A stretch of DNA of 64,000 nucleotides from Pedomonas mirosovicensis (GCF_022569295.1 NZ_JAKFIA010000001.1:821001-885000); one strand, 5' to 3'; shown: positions 53,190-63,955, numbered from the stretch's first letter. Translations and numbers: made by a program. The notes: generated by a model from the sequence alone, not told the origin.

Positions 53190-54071
53190 ATGTCCACCAC
53201 CTACACCCTCGATACCTCGACCTCGCGGGCCAACCCGACGCCAACGCCGGTGCGGCGGCTCTCCGTGCCCGCCATCGCGGCGCGCAAGGGCAAGGAGCCG
53301 GTGGTGATGCTCACCGCCTACACGGCGCGCAACGCCCAGCTGCTCGACCCGCACTGCGACATGCTGCTGGTGGGCGACAGCCTGGGGCAGGTGATCTACG
53401 GCCTGCCCTCCACCGTGCCGGTGACGCTGGAGATGATGATCAATCACGGCGCGGCGGTGGTGCGCGGCTCCTATCATTCGGTCGTCATCATCGACCTGCC
53501 GTTCGGCAGCTACGAGGCCAGCCCCGAGCAGGCCTTTGCCACCGCCTCGCGCGTGCTCAAGGAAACCGGCGCGGCGGGCGTGAAGCTGGAAGGCGGCGAG
53601 GCCATGGCCCCGACCGTGCGGTTTCTGGTGGAGCGCGGCATTCCGGTGGTGGGGCATGTGGGGCTGACCCCGCAGGCGGTCAACACGCTGGGCGGCTACG
53701 GGGCGCGCGGCAAGTCGGAGGCGGAACGGGCGAAAATTCTGCGCGACGCCAAGGAAATCTCGGAGGCGGGGGCGTTCTGCATCGTCATCGAGGGCGTGGT
53801 CGAGCCGCTGGCGGTGGAGATCACCCGGTCGGTGGCGGCGGTGACCATCGGCATCGGCGCGAGCGCGGCCTGCGACGGGCAGGTGCTGGTAACGGAAGAC
53901 ATGCTCGGCCTGTTCGACCGGGTTCCCCGGTTCGTGCGGCGGTTCTATAATCTGGGCGAGCAGATCGACGCGGCGGCGCGCAGCTTTGCCGAGGCCGTGC
54001 GCGACCGGTCGTTCCCCGGCGAGGATAACCTGTACCAGATCCCCGCCGAATCGCTTGCGCGAAAGTCATGA
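53190..54071 (+). CDS. panB: 3-methyl-2-oxobutanoate hydroxymethyltransferase (PanB)
   Basis: A 293-residue PanB barrel enzyme. It makes ketopantoate from 2-ketoisovalerate with methylene-tetrahydrofolate, the first step of pantothenate and CoA synthesis. Hallmarks are [40 protein letters not shown] (metal-binding aspartate), [20 protein letters not shown] (catalytic lysine and glutamate) and [13 protein letters not shown]. Full length; its first 20 residues are a short extension. It heads the run panB - TPR protein - bamB - der. Confidence 0.96.
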   Translation: MSTTYTLDTSTSRANPTPTPVRRLSVPAIAARKGKEPVVMLTAYTARNAQLLDPHCDMLLVGDSLGQVIYGLPSTVPVTLEMMINHGAAVVRGSYHSVVIIDLPFGSYEASPEQAFATASRVLKETGAAGVKLEGGEAMAPTVRFLVERGIPVVGHVGLTPQAVNTLGGYGARGKSEAERAKILRDAKEISEAGAFCIVIEGVVEPLAVEITRSVAAVTIGIGASAACDGQVLVTEDMLGLFDRVPRFVRRFYNLGEQIDAAARSFAEAVRDRSFPGEDNLYQIPAESLARKS

Positions 54072-54118
54072 GCCGCTACTAATCTGCAACGGAATATTCT
54101 TGAGATCAGGGGACACGC

Positions 54119-54919
54119 GTGGCCAAGGACGAAACGGGCGATCAAGGCGAAGCCTTTCTGCGCGAGGTGGACGAAGAACTCCGCCGCGATCAAATGGCCG
54201 GCCTGTGGCGGCGTTACGGCCGCTGGCTGCTCATCGGCATCGGCGCGTTCCTGATCGCGCTGGCGGCCTTCCTCTATTGGCAGGAAGAGCGGCGGGAGAA
54301 GGTCAACCAGCAGTCCGACCGGCTGGCGCGGGCGCTGACGGAACTGGACGCGGGCAATACGGACAAGGCCCTGCCGGAGCTGAAGGCGCTGGCGGGCAGC
54401 GGGACGGACGGCATCAAGGCGCTGGCCCGGCTGGCCGAGGCCGCCCAGCTGGTGCGCGGCGACGAGAAGCCGGAAGCCATCAAGGCCTATGAGGCGATCG
54501 CCGCCGACCAGTCCCTCGCCAAGCCGTTCCGCGATCTGGCCGCTTTCCGCGCCGTGCAGCTCCAGTATGATTCGATGAAGCCGGAGGAGGCCGTCGAGAA
54601 GCTGAAGCCGCTGGCGCAGGACGGCACGCCCTGGTTCGGCCCGGCGGGCGAGCTGCTGGCCGTGGCCTACATCGACTCCGGCCAGCCGCAGCTGGCCCGG
54701 GCCCTGTTCGAGGCCATCGCGGGCAACGAGGACGTGGCCCCCTCGCTGCGCGGCCGCGCCTCGCAGATGCTGACCATGCTGCCGGAAACCGCCGCCGAGG
54801 CGGCCAGCGCCGCCGCGACGGAGGCGGCCCCCGAGAAGGCGGCTTCTGAGAAGGCGGCCCCCGAGAAGGCGGCTCCTGCCGCCGCCCCGTCTGTATCTGG
54901 CGCGCCGGAGTCCAAGTGA
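54119..54919 (+). CDS. YfgM-like tetratricopeptide-repeat membrane protein
   Basis: A 266-residue protein. A cytoplasmic N-terminus is followed by one membrane helix (WLLIGIGAFLIALAAFLYW, about residues 39-57), then helical TPR-like repeats and an alanine/glutamate-rich tail (EAAPEKAASEKAAPEKAAP). YfgM anchors in the inner membrane and works with periplasmic chaperones and the Sec machinery. GTG start. Its position directly before bamB is the usual one in Proteobacteria, and the stop shares a base with bamB. Confidence 0.88.
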   Translation: MAKDETGDQGEAFLREVDEELRRDQMAGLWRRYGRWLLIGIGAFLIALAAFLYWQEERREKVNQQSDRLARALTELDAGNTDKALPELKALAGSGTDGIKALARLAEAAQLVRGDEKPEAIKAYEAIAADQSLAKPFRDLAAFRAVQLQYDSMKPEEAVEKLKPLAQDGTPWFGPAGELLAVAYIDSGQPQLARALFEAIAGNEDVAPSLRGRASQMLTMLPETAAEAASAAATEAAPEKAASEKAAPEKAAPAAAPSVSGAPESK

Positions 54920-56229
54920 TGAAGTTTCGTACCGCCGTTTCCCTGCTGGCGCTCGCGGCGCTGGCCGCCTGCTCGGGCAGCAACAAGGACAAGCACCGCC
55001 TGCCGGGCGAGCGCATCCCCGTGCTGGCCTTCGAGCAGCAGCTCGAAGCCGATGCCACCGTCGCCGATCTCAAGGTGACGCTGCCCGCGCCCTACACCAA
55101 CAAGGACTGGGCGCAGCCCGGCGGCGCGCCCGCCAAGGCCATGCACCACCTCTCCCTGCCGGAGACGCTGACCAAGGACTGGACGGTGAGCGTGGGCGAG
55201 GGCGGCAGCCGCACCGCCTATCTGCTGTCCCCGCCCATCGTGGCGGACGGCAAGCTGTTCACCATCGACACCGAGGCGACCATCCAGGCGCTGGACGCCG
55301 AGACCGGCCGCAAGCTGTGGAGCTTTACCTTCCCCAAGAAGGAGAGCAAGCGGCTCGCCTTCGGCGGCGGCGTCGCTTACGACAACGGCAAGCTCATCGC
55401 CACCTCCGGCTACGGGTTCGTGGCCGCCATCGATGCGGGCAGCGGCGAGAAGCTGTGGCAGGTGGATATGCAGGCCCCGTTCCGCGGCGCGCCCACGGTG
55501 GTGGGCGACCGGGCCTATGTGCTCACCTTCGACAACCAGCTGTTCGCGCTCTCGACCGAGAACGGCGATGTGCAGTGGGATGCCACCGGCATCGTCGAGA
55601 ACGCCAGCATCCTCGGCACCGCCGCGCCCGCGGTTTCCGCCGACACGCTGGTGGTGGGCTACTCCTCGGGCGAGCTGACCGCCCTGCGCGTGGAGAACGG
55701 CCGCGTCACCTGGCAGGAACTGCTGTCCCGCACGGGCCGCACCACCGCCATCGGCGCGCTGCTCGACATCGACGCCTCGCCGGTCATCGACCGCGGCCGC
55801 GTGTTCGCCATCGGCAACGGCGGGCGCATGGTGTCGCTGGAGCTGACCACCGGCCAGCGCGTGTGGGAAATCAACCTGGGCGGCGTGCATACGCCGTGGG
55901 TCGCGGGGGACTTCATCTATGCCGTCACCAGCGAGGGCGAGCTGGTGTGCGTCACCCGCAACGAGGGGCGCATCCGCTGGCTGACCCAGTTGCAGCGCTA
56001 CAAGGATGTGGAGGACAAGGAAGGCCTGGTGAGCTGGGCGGGGCCCGTTCTGGCGGGCGACCGGCTGATTCTCACCTCCTCCAACGGCTATGTGGCGACA
56101 GTCTCCCCCTACACGGGCGAGCTGATTTCGGTCGAGAAACTGGGCGAGGACACCTACCTCCAGCCGGTGGTGGCGGGCAATCGCCTCTACATTATGACGA
56201 ACGACGGTCGAATTACGGCGTTTCGCTGA
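54919..56229 (+). CDS. bamB: Outer-membrane assembly lipoprotein BamB
   Basis: A 436-residue beta-propeller lipoprotein. The signal peptide ends in the lipobox LALAALAACSGS (Cys18). Repeats of the PQQ-like propeller follow, for example IQALDAETGRKLWSFTFPKK, VAAIDAGSGEKLWQVDMQAP, LFALSTENGDVQWDATG, RMVSLELTTGQRVWEINLGG and VATVSPYTGELISVEKLGED. BamB is part of the BAM complex that inserts outer-membrane proteins. The ATG overlaps the yfgM-like stop (TGATG). It lies just upstream of der, the conserved order. Confidence 0.95.
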   Translation: MKFRTAVSLLALAALAACSGSNKDKHRLPGERIPVLAFEQQLEADATVADLKVTLPAPYTNKDWAQPGGAPAKAMHHLSLPETLTKDWTVSVGEGGSRTAYLLSPPIVADGKLFTIDTEATIQALDAETGRKLWSFTFPKKESKRLAFGGGVAYDNGKLIATSGYGFVAAIDAGSGEKLWQVDMQAPFRGAPTVVGDRAYVLTFDNQLFALSTENGDVQWDATGIVENASILGTAAPAVSADTLVVGYSSGELTALRVENGRVTWQELLSRTGRTTAIGALLDIDASPVIDRGRVFAIGNGGRMVSLELTTGQRVWEINLGGVHTPWVAGDFIYAVTSEGELVCVTRNEGRIRWLTQLQRYKDVEDKEGLVSWAGPVLAGDRLILTSSNGYVATVSPYTGELISVEKLGEDTYLQPVVAGNRLYIMTNDGRITAFR

Positions 56230-56274
56230 TTGGGCGCGATTGCTCTTGTGGCCGCGCCCGGTTAAGCACGGGCC

Positions 56275-57663
56275 ATGAAAGAGCGTCATAAACCCACGAT
56301 CGTCATTATCGGCCGTCCGAACGTCGGCAAGTCCACCTTGTTCAACCGTCTGGTTGGCAAGCGGCTGGCGCTTGTCGACGACACGCCGGGCGTCACCCGC
56401 GACCGGCGCGAAGGCGACGGCACGCTGTTCGACCTGGAATTCACCATCGTCGACACGGCAGGCCTGGAGGACGCGGAGGCGGCCTCGCTCGCCGGGCGGA
56501 TGCGCGCCCAGACCGAGGCCGCGCTCGACACGGCGGATTTGGCTCTGATGGTCATCGATGCCCGCGCGGGGCTGACCCCGCTCGACCGGCACTTCGCCGC
56601 ATGGCTGCGGGCGCAGGACACGCCGGTCGTGTTGCTGGCCAACAAGGCCGAAGGCAAGATGGCCGAGGCGGGCTATTACGAATCCTATGCGCTGGGGCTG
56701 GGCGAGCCCATCGCCATCTCCGCCGAGCACGGCGAGGGCCTGGCGGACCTCTATCAGGCGATCGTCAAGCACGTCGGCCTGCCGCCCGAGGATGCCTTCG
56801 AGGAAGAAGACAAGTCCGAGCCCACGCCGGAGGAGGTGGCCGCCGCGCCGCTGAAGCTGGCGGTGGTGGGCCGCCCGAATGCGGGCAAGTCCACCCTCAT
56901 CAACCGGCTGCTGGGCGAGGACCGCCTCGTCACCGGGCCGGAGGCGGGCATCACCCGCGATCCGATCTCGGTCGGCTGGGAGTGGCAGGGGCGGCCCGTC
57001 CGCCTCATCGACACGGCGGGACTGCGCCGCCGCGCGCGGGTGACGACCAAGCTGGAGAAGCTCTCCGCCGCCGACACCCGCCGCGCCATCGACTTCGCCG
57101 AAGTCGTCGTGCTGCTGCTGGACGCCACGCTGGGGTTGGAGGCGCAGGACCTCAAGATCGCCGACCAGGTGCTCCAGGAAGGCCGGGCGCTGGTGATCGC
57201 GCTCAACAAGTGGGATTCGGTCGAGGACCACGGCAGCCTCTACCGGGGCGTTGCCCGCGCGCTGGAGGACGGCCTTTCCCAGGTGAAGGGCGTGCCGCTC
57301 ATCCCGGTCTCCGCCGCCACGGGCAAGAACCTCGACACGCTCATCAAGGCGGCGTTCGAGATCCGCGACCTGTGGAGCCGCCGCGTGCCCACCTCCCGCC
57401 TCAACGACTGGTTCGCGGCGGCGCTGGAGCGCAACCCGCCGCCCGCCCCGGGTGGCAAGCGCATCAAGCTGCGCTACATCACCCAGGCGCGCATTCGCCC
57501 GCCCTCGTTCATCGTGTTCGGCAACCGGCTGGAAGAGCTGCCCGACAGCTACCAGCGCTATCTGGTCAACCTGATGCGCGAGGAGTTGGGCTTCATGGGC
57601 GTGCCCATCCGCATCAACTTCCGCAGCCGGGAGAACCCGTTCGCCGGCAAGCCGAGGCGATAA
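56275..57663 (+). CDS. der: Ribosome biogenesis GTPase Der (EngA)
   Basis: A 462-residue protein with two tandem GTPase domains. The first has [33 protein letters not shown] and VDTAGLE. The second has [43 protein letters not shown] and NKWDS. The C-terminal KH-like domain (about residues 365-450: [20 protein letters not shown]) completes Der. It is essential for maturation of the large ribosomal subunit. Full length, all G motifs present; 45 bases after bamB. Confidence 0.97.
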   Translation: MKERHKPTIVIIGRPNVGKSTLFNRLVGKRLALVDDTPGVTRDRREGDGTLFDLEFTIVDTAGLEDAEAASLAGRMRAQTEAALDTADLALMVIDARAGLTPLDRHFAAWLRAQDTPVVLLANKAEGKMAEAGYYESYALGLGEPIAISAEHGEGLADLYQAIVKHVGLPPEDAFEEEDKSEPTPEEVAAAPLKLAVVGRPNAGKSTLINRLLGEDRLVTGPEAGITRDPISVGWEWQGRPVRLIDTAGLRRRARVTTKLEKLSAADTRRAIDFAEVVVLLLDATLGLEAQDLKIADQVLQEGRALVIALNKWDSVEDHGSLYRGVARALEDGLSQVKGVPLIPVSAATGKNLDTLIKAAFEIRDLWSRRVPTSRLNDWFAAALERNPPPAPGGKRIKLRYITQARIRPPSFIVFGNRLEELPDSYQRYLVNLMREELGFMGVPIRINFRSRENPFAGKPRR

Positions 57664-57701
57664 AGGGGCGCGGGGCGTATCAGTCGCGAAAGGCGCGTTG
57701 C

Positions 57702-58711
57702 ATGCTGACGCTTTACAGGCTCGACAATGGCCGGTTGTCCCTCTGCGAGAACGAGGGAAGCGGCAGCGAAGCCCCGGCCCCCCTCGATGCCGGGCAGCTG
57801 GCCCGAGCCGCCTGGATCGACCTGCATGAGCCGACGGACGAGGAAGAGGTGTTCGTCGAGAAGCAGCTGGGCGTGAACATCCCCACCCGGCAGCAGATCT
57901 TCGGGCTGGAGATGGCCAACCGCATCGTCGAGGAAGACAATGCGATCTACGCGCCTGCCGCGATCCTGATCGGCAGCAGCACCGATACGCCATCGCTGAC
58001 GACCGTGTTCTTCATCTTCAAGGGGGCACGCTCATCACCGTGCGGCACAGCCCGGTGCGCGCGTTCGATGTGTTCGTGCAAGGGGCCTGCCGTCCCTCCG
58101 CGCCAAAATATGCGGATGGCTTCGACATTTACGTGGGGCTCATTGAACTCATCATCGACCGGCTGGCGGAGGTGCTGGGGCAGGCGGGCTCGGCGCTGGA
58201 TATCATGACCCAGAACATCTTCGAGGAAGAGAAGCGGTTCCGCCGGGGCGAGATCAAGGACTTCCGCCGGGTGCTGCGCCGCCTCGGCGCCAGGGGCGAC
58301 ATGCTCTCCAAGGCGCGGGAGAGCCTCCTCAGCCTGTCGCGCATCAACACCTTCCTCGGCTCGGGCGCCGGCTCCCACCCGCGCCGGAAGGCGCTGAAGG
58401 GGCACTTCGAGTCCATCTCCAGCGACATCCACGCGCTCACCGACCACGTGAACTACCTCTCCAGCCGCATCTCCCTGCTGCTGGACGCCACCGTCGGCCT
58501 CATCAACCTGGAGCAGAACGGCATCATCAAGATCTTCTCGGTGGCGTCCGTCGTCTTCCTGCCGCCGACGCTGATCGCCTCCATCTACGGCATGAATTTC
58601 GAGCACATGCCCGAGCTGGGGTGGCCGCTGGGCTATCCCTTCGCCGTCGGCCTGATGATCCTCTCCGCCGTGCTGCCGTATGTGTTCTTCAAGCGCAAGG
58701 GCTGGCTTTAG
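57702..58711 (+). pseudogene. corA: CorA/ZntB-family metal ion transporter, broken by a frameshift
   Basis: Read across the break it is a complete CorA of about 336 residues. The N-terminal cytoplasmic part is MLTLYRLDNGRLSLCENEG and IWIDLHEPTDEEEVFVEKQL-type sequence. The long helix is TQNIFEEEKRFRRGEIKDFR, and the two C-terminal membrane helices carry the selectivity motif IYGMNFEHMP and end in YVFFKRKGWL. The frame is lost in the run of five G at 58022-58026; six would give FIFKGGTLITVRHSPVRAFD. CorA carries magnesium or cobalt across the inner membrane. Location in housekeeping DNA makes an assembly error likely. Confidence 0.88.
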
Positions 58712-58876
58712 GGCGGGTTCAGGCAGGAAGATGAAAGGGTCACTCGGTCCCCCATTCGTCTTTCGGGTTGCGCCCGGTCGTGCCCTCGCGCCTTCAGCCG
58801 GATGCGGCAACTCACCGGCAGGGCCGGAAGGGCCCCGCCGCTTCCGCAAGGCGCGGCCCGGTAAAAGGAACGGGGT

Positions 58877-58896
58877 ACAGGGGACCCCAGTCCCCT
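58877..58896 (+). terminator. Perfect hairpin downstream of corA
   Basis: CAGGGGAC-CCCA-GTCCCCTG forms an 8-base perfect stem followed by CGAAAAATC. It lies in the 270-base gap between corA and the aldolase gene. Possibly a terminator or a dispersed palindrome; there is no U-run on the plus strand. No other feature was found in the gap. Confidence 0.4.
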
Positions 58897-58984
58897 GCGA
58901 AAAATCACCCTTCAAACCATCCCTCAAAACGAACCCCGCAAGGATCGTTTGACGAGAGGCATCGCGCCCGCTAGCAGCCGGATC

Positions 58985-60007
58985 ATGCGCTTTACATCCG
59001 ACAACACCGCCACCGTTTCTCCCGAAATCCTCTCGGCGATCGTCGAGGCCAATGCCGCGCCGACGACGCCTTACGACGGCGACCCGTGGTCATCGCGGCT
59101 GAGCGAGGTGTTCTCCAATTTCTTCGGCGCCGAGGTCGAGGCCTTCGCGGTGACGAGCGGCACGGCGGCCAATTCGCTGGCGCTCGCCTGCATGACGCCG
59201 CCGTTCGGCGCGGTGGTGTGCCACCGGGAAGCGCATATCAACGTGGACGAGTGCGGCGCGCCGGAGTTCTACACCGGCGGGGCCAAGCTGCTGCTGGCGG
59301 AAGGTCGCTGCGCCAAGATCACGCCGGAGAGCTTCGCTGCCGTGCTGGCGGACATGCGGGTGGGTGACGTGCACCAGGTGCAGCCCAAGGTTCTGTCGCT
59401 GACGCAGGCGACGGAGCTGGGCTGCGTCTACACGCCCGCCGAGGTGGCGGCGCTGGCCGGGGCGGCCAAGGCGCGGGGCATGACGGTGCATATGGACGGC
59501 GCGCGCTTCGCCAATGCGCTGGCGCATCTGGACTGCCACCCGGCGGACATCACCTGGAAGGCGGGCGTTGATGCGCTCAGCTTCGGCGCGACCAAGAACG
59601 GCGCGCTGGCCGCCGAGGCGGTGATCTTCTTCAACCGGGATCTGGCGGCGCAATTCCCGTTCCGGCGCAAGCGCGGCGGGCACCTGCTGTGCAAGGGGCG
59701 GTACATCAGCGCCCAGCTGCTGGCCTATATCGAGACCGGCCTGTGGCGGCGCAATGCGGAGCGGGCCAACGCCATGGCGCAGCGCCTCGCCCAGGCGGCG
59801 CGGGGGCGGCTGCTCTATCCGGTCGAGGCCAATGAGCTGTTCCTGAATGTCGGCATCGAGGGCGCGCGCCAGCTGCGGGCGGAAGGCTTCGAGTTCTACG
59901 ACTGGGGCGCGGAGGGCTCGGGCCAGATCCGGCTCGTGGTGTCGTGGGATCAGGTCGAGGTGCACGTGGAGGCGTTGGCCGCCGCGCTGGAAAGCCTGCC
60001 GGTTTAA
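58985..60007 (+). CDS. Threonine aldolase-family PLP enzyme
   Basis: A 340-residue fold-type I PLP protein of the low-specificity L-threonine aldolase family (LtaE/beta-eliminating lyase). The lysine that binds PLP is in LSFGATKNGALAAEAVIFFN. Other hallmarks are FAVTSGTAANSLALACMTPP, CHREAHINVDECGAPEF and GMTVHMDGARFANAL. It cleaves threonine-type beta-hydroxy amino acids to glycine and an aldehyde. The start was placed at MRFTSDNTATV because the family begins there; the upstream extension has no counterpart. Confidence 0.9.
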   Translation: MRFTSDNTATVSPEILSAIVEANAAPTTPYDGDPWSSRLSEVFSNFFGAEVEAFAVTSGTAANSLALACMTPPFGAVVCHREAHINVDECGAPEFYTGGAKLLLAEGRCAKITPESFAAVLADMRVGDVHQVQPKVLSLTQATELGCVYTPAEVAALAGAAKARGMTVHMDGARFANALAHLDCHPADITWKAGVDALSFGATKNGALAAEAVIFFNRDLAAQFPFRRKRGGHLLCKGRYISAQLLAYIETGLWRRNAERANAMAQRLAQAARGRLLYPVEANELFLNVGIEGARQLRAEGFEFYDWGAEGSGQIRLVVSWDQVEVHVEALAAALESLPV

Positions 60008-60114
60008 GGTCGCGCCCGGCTTCCGGGTAGCGCGGCCCCGACAGACGGGAAGAGAACTGTTTTCCTGACCGCAGCCGGGGCGGCTGTCGGCAGTCGGTGT
60101 TTTAGGGGGTCGTC

Positions 60115-61008
60115 ATGCCTGCGTGGCTTGCGTTTTCAACCATCGTTCTGATCTGGGGCAGCACCTGGCTCGCCATCACCACCCAGCTCGGCGAGGTGCC
60201 GGCGGCGTGGTCGGTCACCTACCGCTACATCATCGCGGCGCTGGTGATCTGGTGCATCTGCGTTGCCAAGCGCGAGCCGCTGAAGGTCTCCCCGCGCCAG
60301 CACCTGATGCTGGTGACGATGGGCCTGCTGCAGTTCTGCATCAACTACATCTTCGTCTACGAGGCGGAGCGGCACATCGCCTCCGGCCTGGTGGCGGTGG
60401 CCTTCGCCATGCTGGTCATCTTCAACCCCATTCTTGCCCGCATCGTCTTCAAGCAGCGGTTCACCCCAACCCTGCTCGTAGGTGCGGTGCTGGGCGTGGC
60501 GGGCATCGCGCTCCTGTTCTCCTCGCAGATTTCCGACTTCCAGTGGCAGGACCAGGGGGTGAAGGGGCTGGCGCTGTGCCTGGCGGGCGTGCTGTCCGCC
60601 TCGGCGGGCAACCTGTTCCCGGCCTCGCGGGGCTTGAGGGGGCTGTCCATCTACACCATGAACGCCTGGGCCATGGCCTATGGCGCGGCGGCGACGGCAA
60701 TGTGCGCCGTGTTCCTCGCCGGGCCGCCGGTTATCAAGCACGACCCGCTCTACTTCGGCGGGCTTCTCTATCTCGCCGTGCCGGGCTCGGTCATCGCCTT
60801 CCATCTCTACTATCAGACCATCCGCGCCTGGGGCGTGGCGCGCGCCGCCTATTCCAGCGTGCTCATCCCCGTGGTGGCGCTGGGCCTCTCCACGGTGTTC
60901 GAGGGGTACAGGTGGGGCGCCCTCGAGGTGCTGGGCGCGGCGCTGGCCATCGCCGGCACGCTGGTCGCCGTCATCAGCCGGGGGCAGGGGAAGCGCGCAA
61001 AGGGCTGA
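60115..61008 (+). CDS. EamA/DMT-family transporter (10 membrane helices)
   Basis: A 297-residue membrane protein with two EamA repeats. It starts AWLAFSTIVLIWGSTWLAIT (helix 1), and IVFKQRFTPTLLVGAVLGVA links helices near the middle. The second repeat begins GLALCLAGVLSASAGNLFPA, and IPVVALGLSTVFEGYRWGAL belongs to the last pair. Drug/metabolite exporters of this kind move small metabolites or amino acids out; the substrate cannot be told. Single gene in chromosomal context. Confidence 0.9.
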   Translation: MPAWLAFSTIVLIWGSTWLAITTQLGEVPAAWSVTYRYIIAALVIWCICVAKREPLKVSPRQHLMLVTMGLLQFCINYIFVYEAERHIASGLVAVAFAMLVIFNPILARIVFKQRFTPTLLVGAVLGVAGIALLFSSQISDFQWQDQGVKGLALCLAGVLSASAGNLFPASRGLRGLSIYTMNAWAMAYGAAATAMCAVFLAGPPVIKHDPLYFGGLLYLAVPGSVIAFHLYYQTIRAWGVARAAYSSVLIPVVALGLSTVFEGYRWGALEVLGAALAIAGTLVAVISRGQGKRAKG

Positions 61009-61121
61009 CCGCTCTCTGACGGGCGGATTTCCGGGAAAATTGCGGTCAATGGCAGGCCGTATCAATCAATGGTTAACCGTCCGTCAGTAGTGCTGCGCCT
61101 TCCCTCGTGTAAGGTTGCGGT

Positions 61122-62876
61122 ATGTCCCTCTCCAAGAAGTTGTTTATTCCCATCGCCATCCTCGCCGCGGTGTGCGTTGGCCTGGCGATGTGCGGCTTTT
61201 GGGCTCTCTCGGCGCTGGATGACGTCACGTCGGCGCGAAGGGTCGCCCAGCAGGAGCTTTACGAAATCAGCGAAATCCGCTCGCTCAGCCGCTCCTTGCA
61301 GCGCGACACGCTCAACCTGATTTTCGAGCCCGATGCGGGGGAGCGCCAGATTATCGCCGAGAAGCTGGAAACCCGCTTTCCCGCCATGCAGAAATCGGTG
61401 AAGCGCCTGGAGGATATGCTGAGCGAGGCGGACCGGGAGCGGCTGGGCAGCGACTTCGGCGCTCTGCAATCCGTGGTCATTGCCGAGCTTGAGGCCATCC
61501 AGCAGGCTTCGGCGCATAAAAGTGCCGACGCGCTGTTCGGCCAGTTCCGTCTGCGGGTGCGCCCGGCGGAGCGGGCCGCATCGGCGGCGACGGACACTTT
61601 TGACGCCTACAAGCGCCAGCAGTTTGAAAAGCTCGCGGCCGAAGCGAGGCGGGTGCGCGCGCTCTCCCGGCTGATCCTCATTGGCGCGAGCCTGCTGGGC
61701 CTGGGGCTCGCCCTGCCGTTGGCGGCGCGGATCACGTCTCGCGGGGTCAACCGGCCGCTGCGCGACCTGGCGGCGGCGATGGAGCGGCTGGCCAGGGGCG
61801 ACACCACCATGGGCGTGCCCATGGCGACGCGCGAGGACGAGATCGGCGCCATGGCCCGCGCCGTGGCCATCTTCCGCGATGCCACCCTTGAGCGCAATTC
61901 GCTCCAGGAACAGCAGGCGCAGTCCATGGCGGAGCAGAAGCGGCTGATGGAAGAGCAGACGGTGCTGCAGGCCGAGCGGATGGCCGAGCAGGAGCGCCAG
62001 CTGGAAGCGGCGCGCCAGCAGGAGGCGCGGGCAAAGCAGCTGAGCGCGCTGGTTGAGGCGTTCGAGCAGCAGGTGGCGCGTTCGCTTGGCGCCGTCGCCC
62101 AGTCGAGCGGGCACCTCCTCAAGACGGCCGACCTGATGACCGGCGCGGTGGACGACACCAACGCGCGGACCCAGGCCGTGGACAGCGCCTCCGCCGAGGC
62201 GTCCAGCAACGTGCAGATGGTGGCGGCGGCAACCGAGGAGATGACCGCCTCCATCGAGGAGATTTCCCGGCAGATCATGTCCGCCAAGGGCATCGTCGAC
62301 CAGGTGTCGGCGGAGGCGGTGGAGACAACGCAGAACATGCAGCGCCTCGTCTCGGTTTCCGAGCAGGTGGCCCAGATCGTCGGCATCATCGGCGCCATTG
62401 CCGAGCAGACCAACCTGCTCGCGCTGAACGCCACCATCGAGGCCGCCCGGGCGGGCGACAGCGGGCGCGGCTTCGCCGTGGTGGCAAGCGAGGTCAAGGG
62501 GCTGGCCAATCAGGTGGCGCGGGCAACCCAGGAAATCACCGCCAAGGTGGAGGCCATGCAGACGGAGGCCACCACGTCGGCAACCGCGCTCGACCGGATG
62601 GGCGAGACCATCGGCCGGATGACGGAGATTTCCGCCGTCATCGCCGCCGCCATGGAAGAGCAGAACGCCACCATGCGGGAGATCGCCCGCAGCGTGCAGA
62701 ACGCGGCGAACGGCACCGAGCAGGTGGCCCGCAACATTCGCGGCGTGACGGACGCGGCCAGCGCGACCGCCCAGGCGGCGCTGGAGGTGCGTGCGGCCTC
62801 TGAGACCCTGTCGCAGGAGGCGGAGGCGTTGCGCCAGGGGGTCGGCGCCTTCCTCGATCAGGTGCGGGTGGCCTGA
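61122..62876 (+). CDS. Methyl-accepting chemotaxis protein
   Basis: A 584-residue receptor. Membrane helix 1 is about residues 5-27 ([20 protein letters not shown]) and a four-helix periplasmic region follows. Helix 2 is near residues 184-206 ([20 protein letters not shown]). A HAMP domain comes next ([20 protein letters not shown]), then a cytoplasmic signalling domain whose hairpin tip [20 protein letters not shown] and [20 protein letters not shown] contact CheA and CheW. Methylation regions flank the tip. It senses an unknown ligand and feeds the flagellar switch. Confidence 0.94.
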   Translation: MSLSKKLFIPIAILAAVCVGLAMCGFWALSALDDVTSARRVAQQELYEISEIRSLSRSLQRDTLNLIFEPDAGERQIIAEKLETRFPAMQKSVKRLEDMLSEADRERLGSDFGALQSVVIAELEAIQQASAHKSADALFGQFRLRVRPAERAASAATDTFDAYKRQQFEKLAAEARRVRALSRLILIGASLLGLGLALPLAARITSRGVNRPLRDLAAAMERLARGDTTMGVPMATREDEIGAMARAVAIFRDATLERNSLQEQQAQSMAEQKRLMEEQTVLQAERMAEQERQLEAARQQEARAKQLSALVEAFEQQVARSLGAVAQSSGHLLKTADLMTGAVDDTNARTQAVDSASAEASSNVQMVAAATEEMTASIEEISRQIMSAKGIVDQVSAEAVETTQNMQRLVSVSEQVAQIVGIIGAIAEQTNLLALNATIEAARAGDSGRGFAVVASEVKGLANQVARATQEITAKVEAMQTEATTSATALDRMGETIGRMTEISAVIAAAMEEQNATMREIARSVQNAANGTEQVARNIRGVTDAASATAQAALEVRAASETLSQEAEALRQGVGAFLDQVRVA

Positions 62877-63097
62877 GCCGGAAAATCGGGCGAAGCTGGT
62901 TGCGGGGCGAGACCAGCCTCGGCAATGCCCCGTAAAGGCGCATAGAGGCACCTTACAGCGCCAAGACAGACCTGTCCGCTACCACCCTAGCGGAGATAGG
63001 CAAAAACCTCTCAGCGGGCGTTTAAACCCCCGTAGCGTCGATTTCGTGTTTTGCGCGAAATTGGCCTGCGGGGGTTCTGCTATTGGGGGTGAAGCTG

Positions 63098-63955
63098 TCA
63101 TTCCCCGGCGGCGAGGCAGGCGCGCAGGCCTTCCCGGTAAGAGGGATAGAGAAGCCGGTAGCCGAGCCGCTGCTTCAGCCTGTCGTTCTTCACCTTCCGG
63201 CTTTCGGCATAGAAGCCGCGGGCCATGGGCGAAAGCCCCGCCTCCTCCAGCGTTTGCAGCGGCGGGCAGGGCACGCCCAGCAACTCGCAGGCGTATTTAA
63301 TCACCGCATGGCCGGGGGCGGGCTCGTCATCCGCCACGTTGTAGAGGCTGGCCTGCCCTGGCGCATCCGGCCGGGCGAGCGAGGCCATCAGCGCCCCGAC
63401 GATATCCTCCACATGGATGCGGCAGAACACGTGGCCGGGCGCATCGATGCGGTGGGCCTTGCCCGCCCGCACCCGGTCGAGCGCCGAGCGGCCGGGCCCG
63501 TAGATGCCGGGCAGGCGGAAGATGTGCACCGGAGCTTTCGATTCCCGCGCCAGCGCCTGCCAGCCGAGATCCGCCTCCACCCGCGCCGAGCGCCGTCCGC
63601 CGCCGAGCGGGGACGCTTCGTCCACCCAGCCGCCCTGCGTATCGCCGTAGACGCCGGTGGACGACAGGTAGCCGATCCACCGCGCCGGGGCCGCCCGCAG
63701 CGCCGCGCCGTATCGGCGCAGCACCGGGTCCGGCAGGCCCATGTCATCGTCCGGCGGTACGGAGGACAGAACGGCATCCGCCTCGCCAATCCAGCGCTCG
63801 ACCGCCGGGTCGTCGAACGCCAGCGCCTCGACGCTTTCCATGGCCCCAGGCGTGCGGCGCGTGCCCGCCACCCGCCAGCCCTCCGCAACCAGACGGGCGG
63901 CAAAGCGGCTGGCCGTGTAGCCAAGGCCGAAAATCAAACAGCTGCGGGTGCTCAT
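63098..63955 (-). CDS. NAD(P)-dependent epimerase/dehydratase-like protein (YeeZ family)
   Basis: A 285-residue extended SDR-like protein. The N-terminal glycine motif is CLIFGLGYTASRFAARLVAE, then IGYLSSTGVYGDTQGGWVDE (active-site-like Ser/Thr and Tyr region) and FRLPGIYGPGRSALDRVRAG, with HVEDIVGALMASLARPD near the substrate side. This layout matches the YeeZ/NAD-binding family, whose members have no settled reaction; some are linked to sugar-nucleotide chemistry. Complete, and convergent with the chemotaxis receptor, with 221 bases between the two stop codons. Confidence 0.87.
   Translation of the reverse strand: MSTRSCLIFGLGYTASRFAARLVAEGWRVAGTRRTPGAMESVEALAFDDPAVERWIGEADAVLSSVPPDDDMGLPDPVLRRYGAALRAAPARWIGYLSSTGVYGDTQGGWVDEASPLGGGRRSARVEADLGWQALARESKAPVHIFRLPGIYGPGRSALDRVRAGKAHRIDAPGHVFCRIHVEDIVGALMASLARPDAPGQASLYNVADDEPAPGHAVIKYACELLGVPCPPLQTLEEAGLSPMARGFYAESRKVKNDRLKQRLGYRLLYPSYREGLRACLAAGE

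Noticed and set aside
54667-57993. An 1108-codon open frame on the minus strand opposite bamB and der
   Set aside because: It is a shadow of the GC-rich third-codon bias of bamB and der, which are certain on the plus strand. The translated product is low-complexity and arginine/glycine/leucine rich, with no domain.
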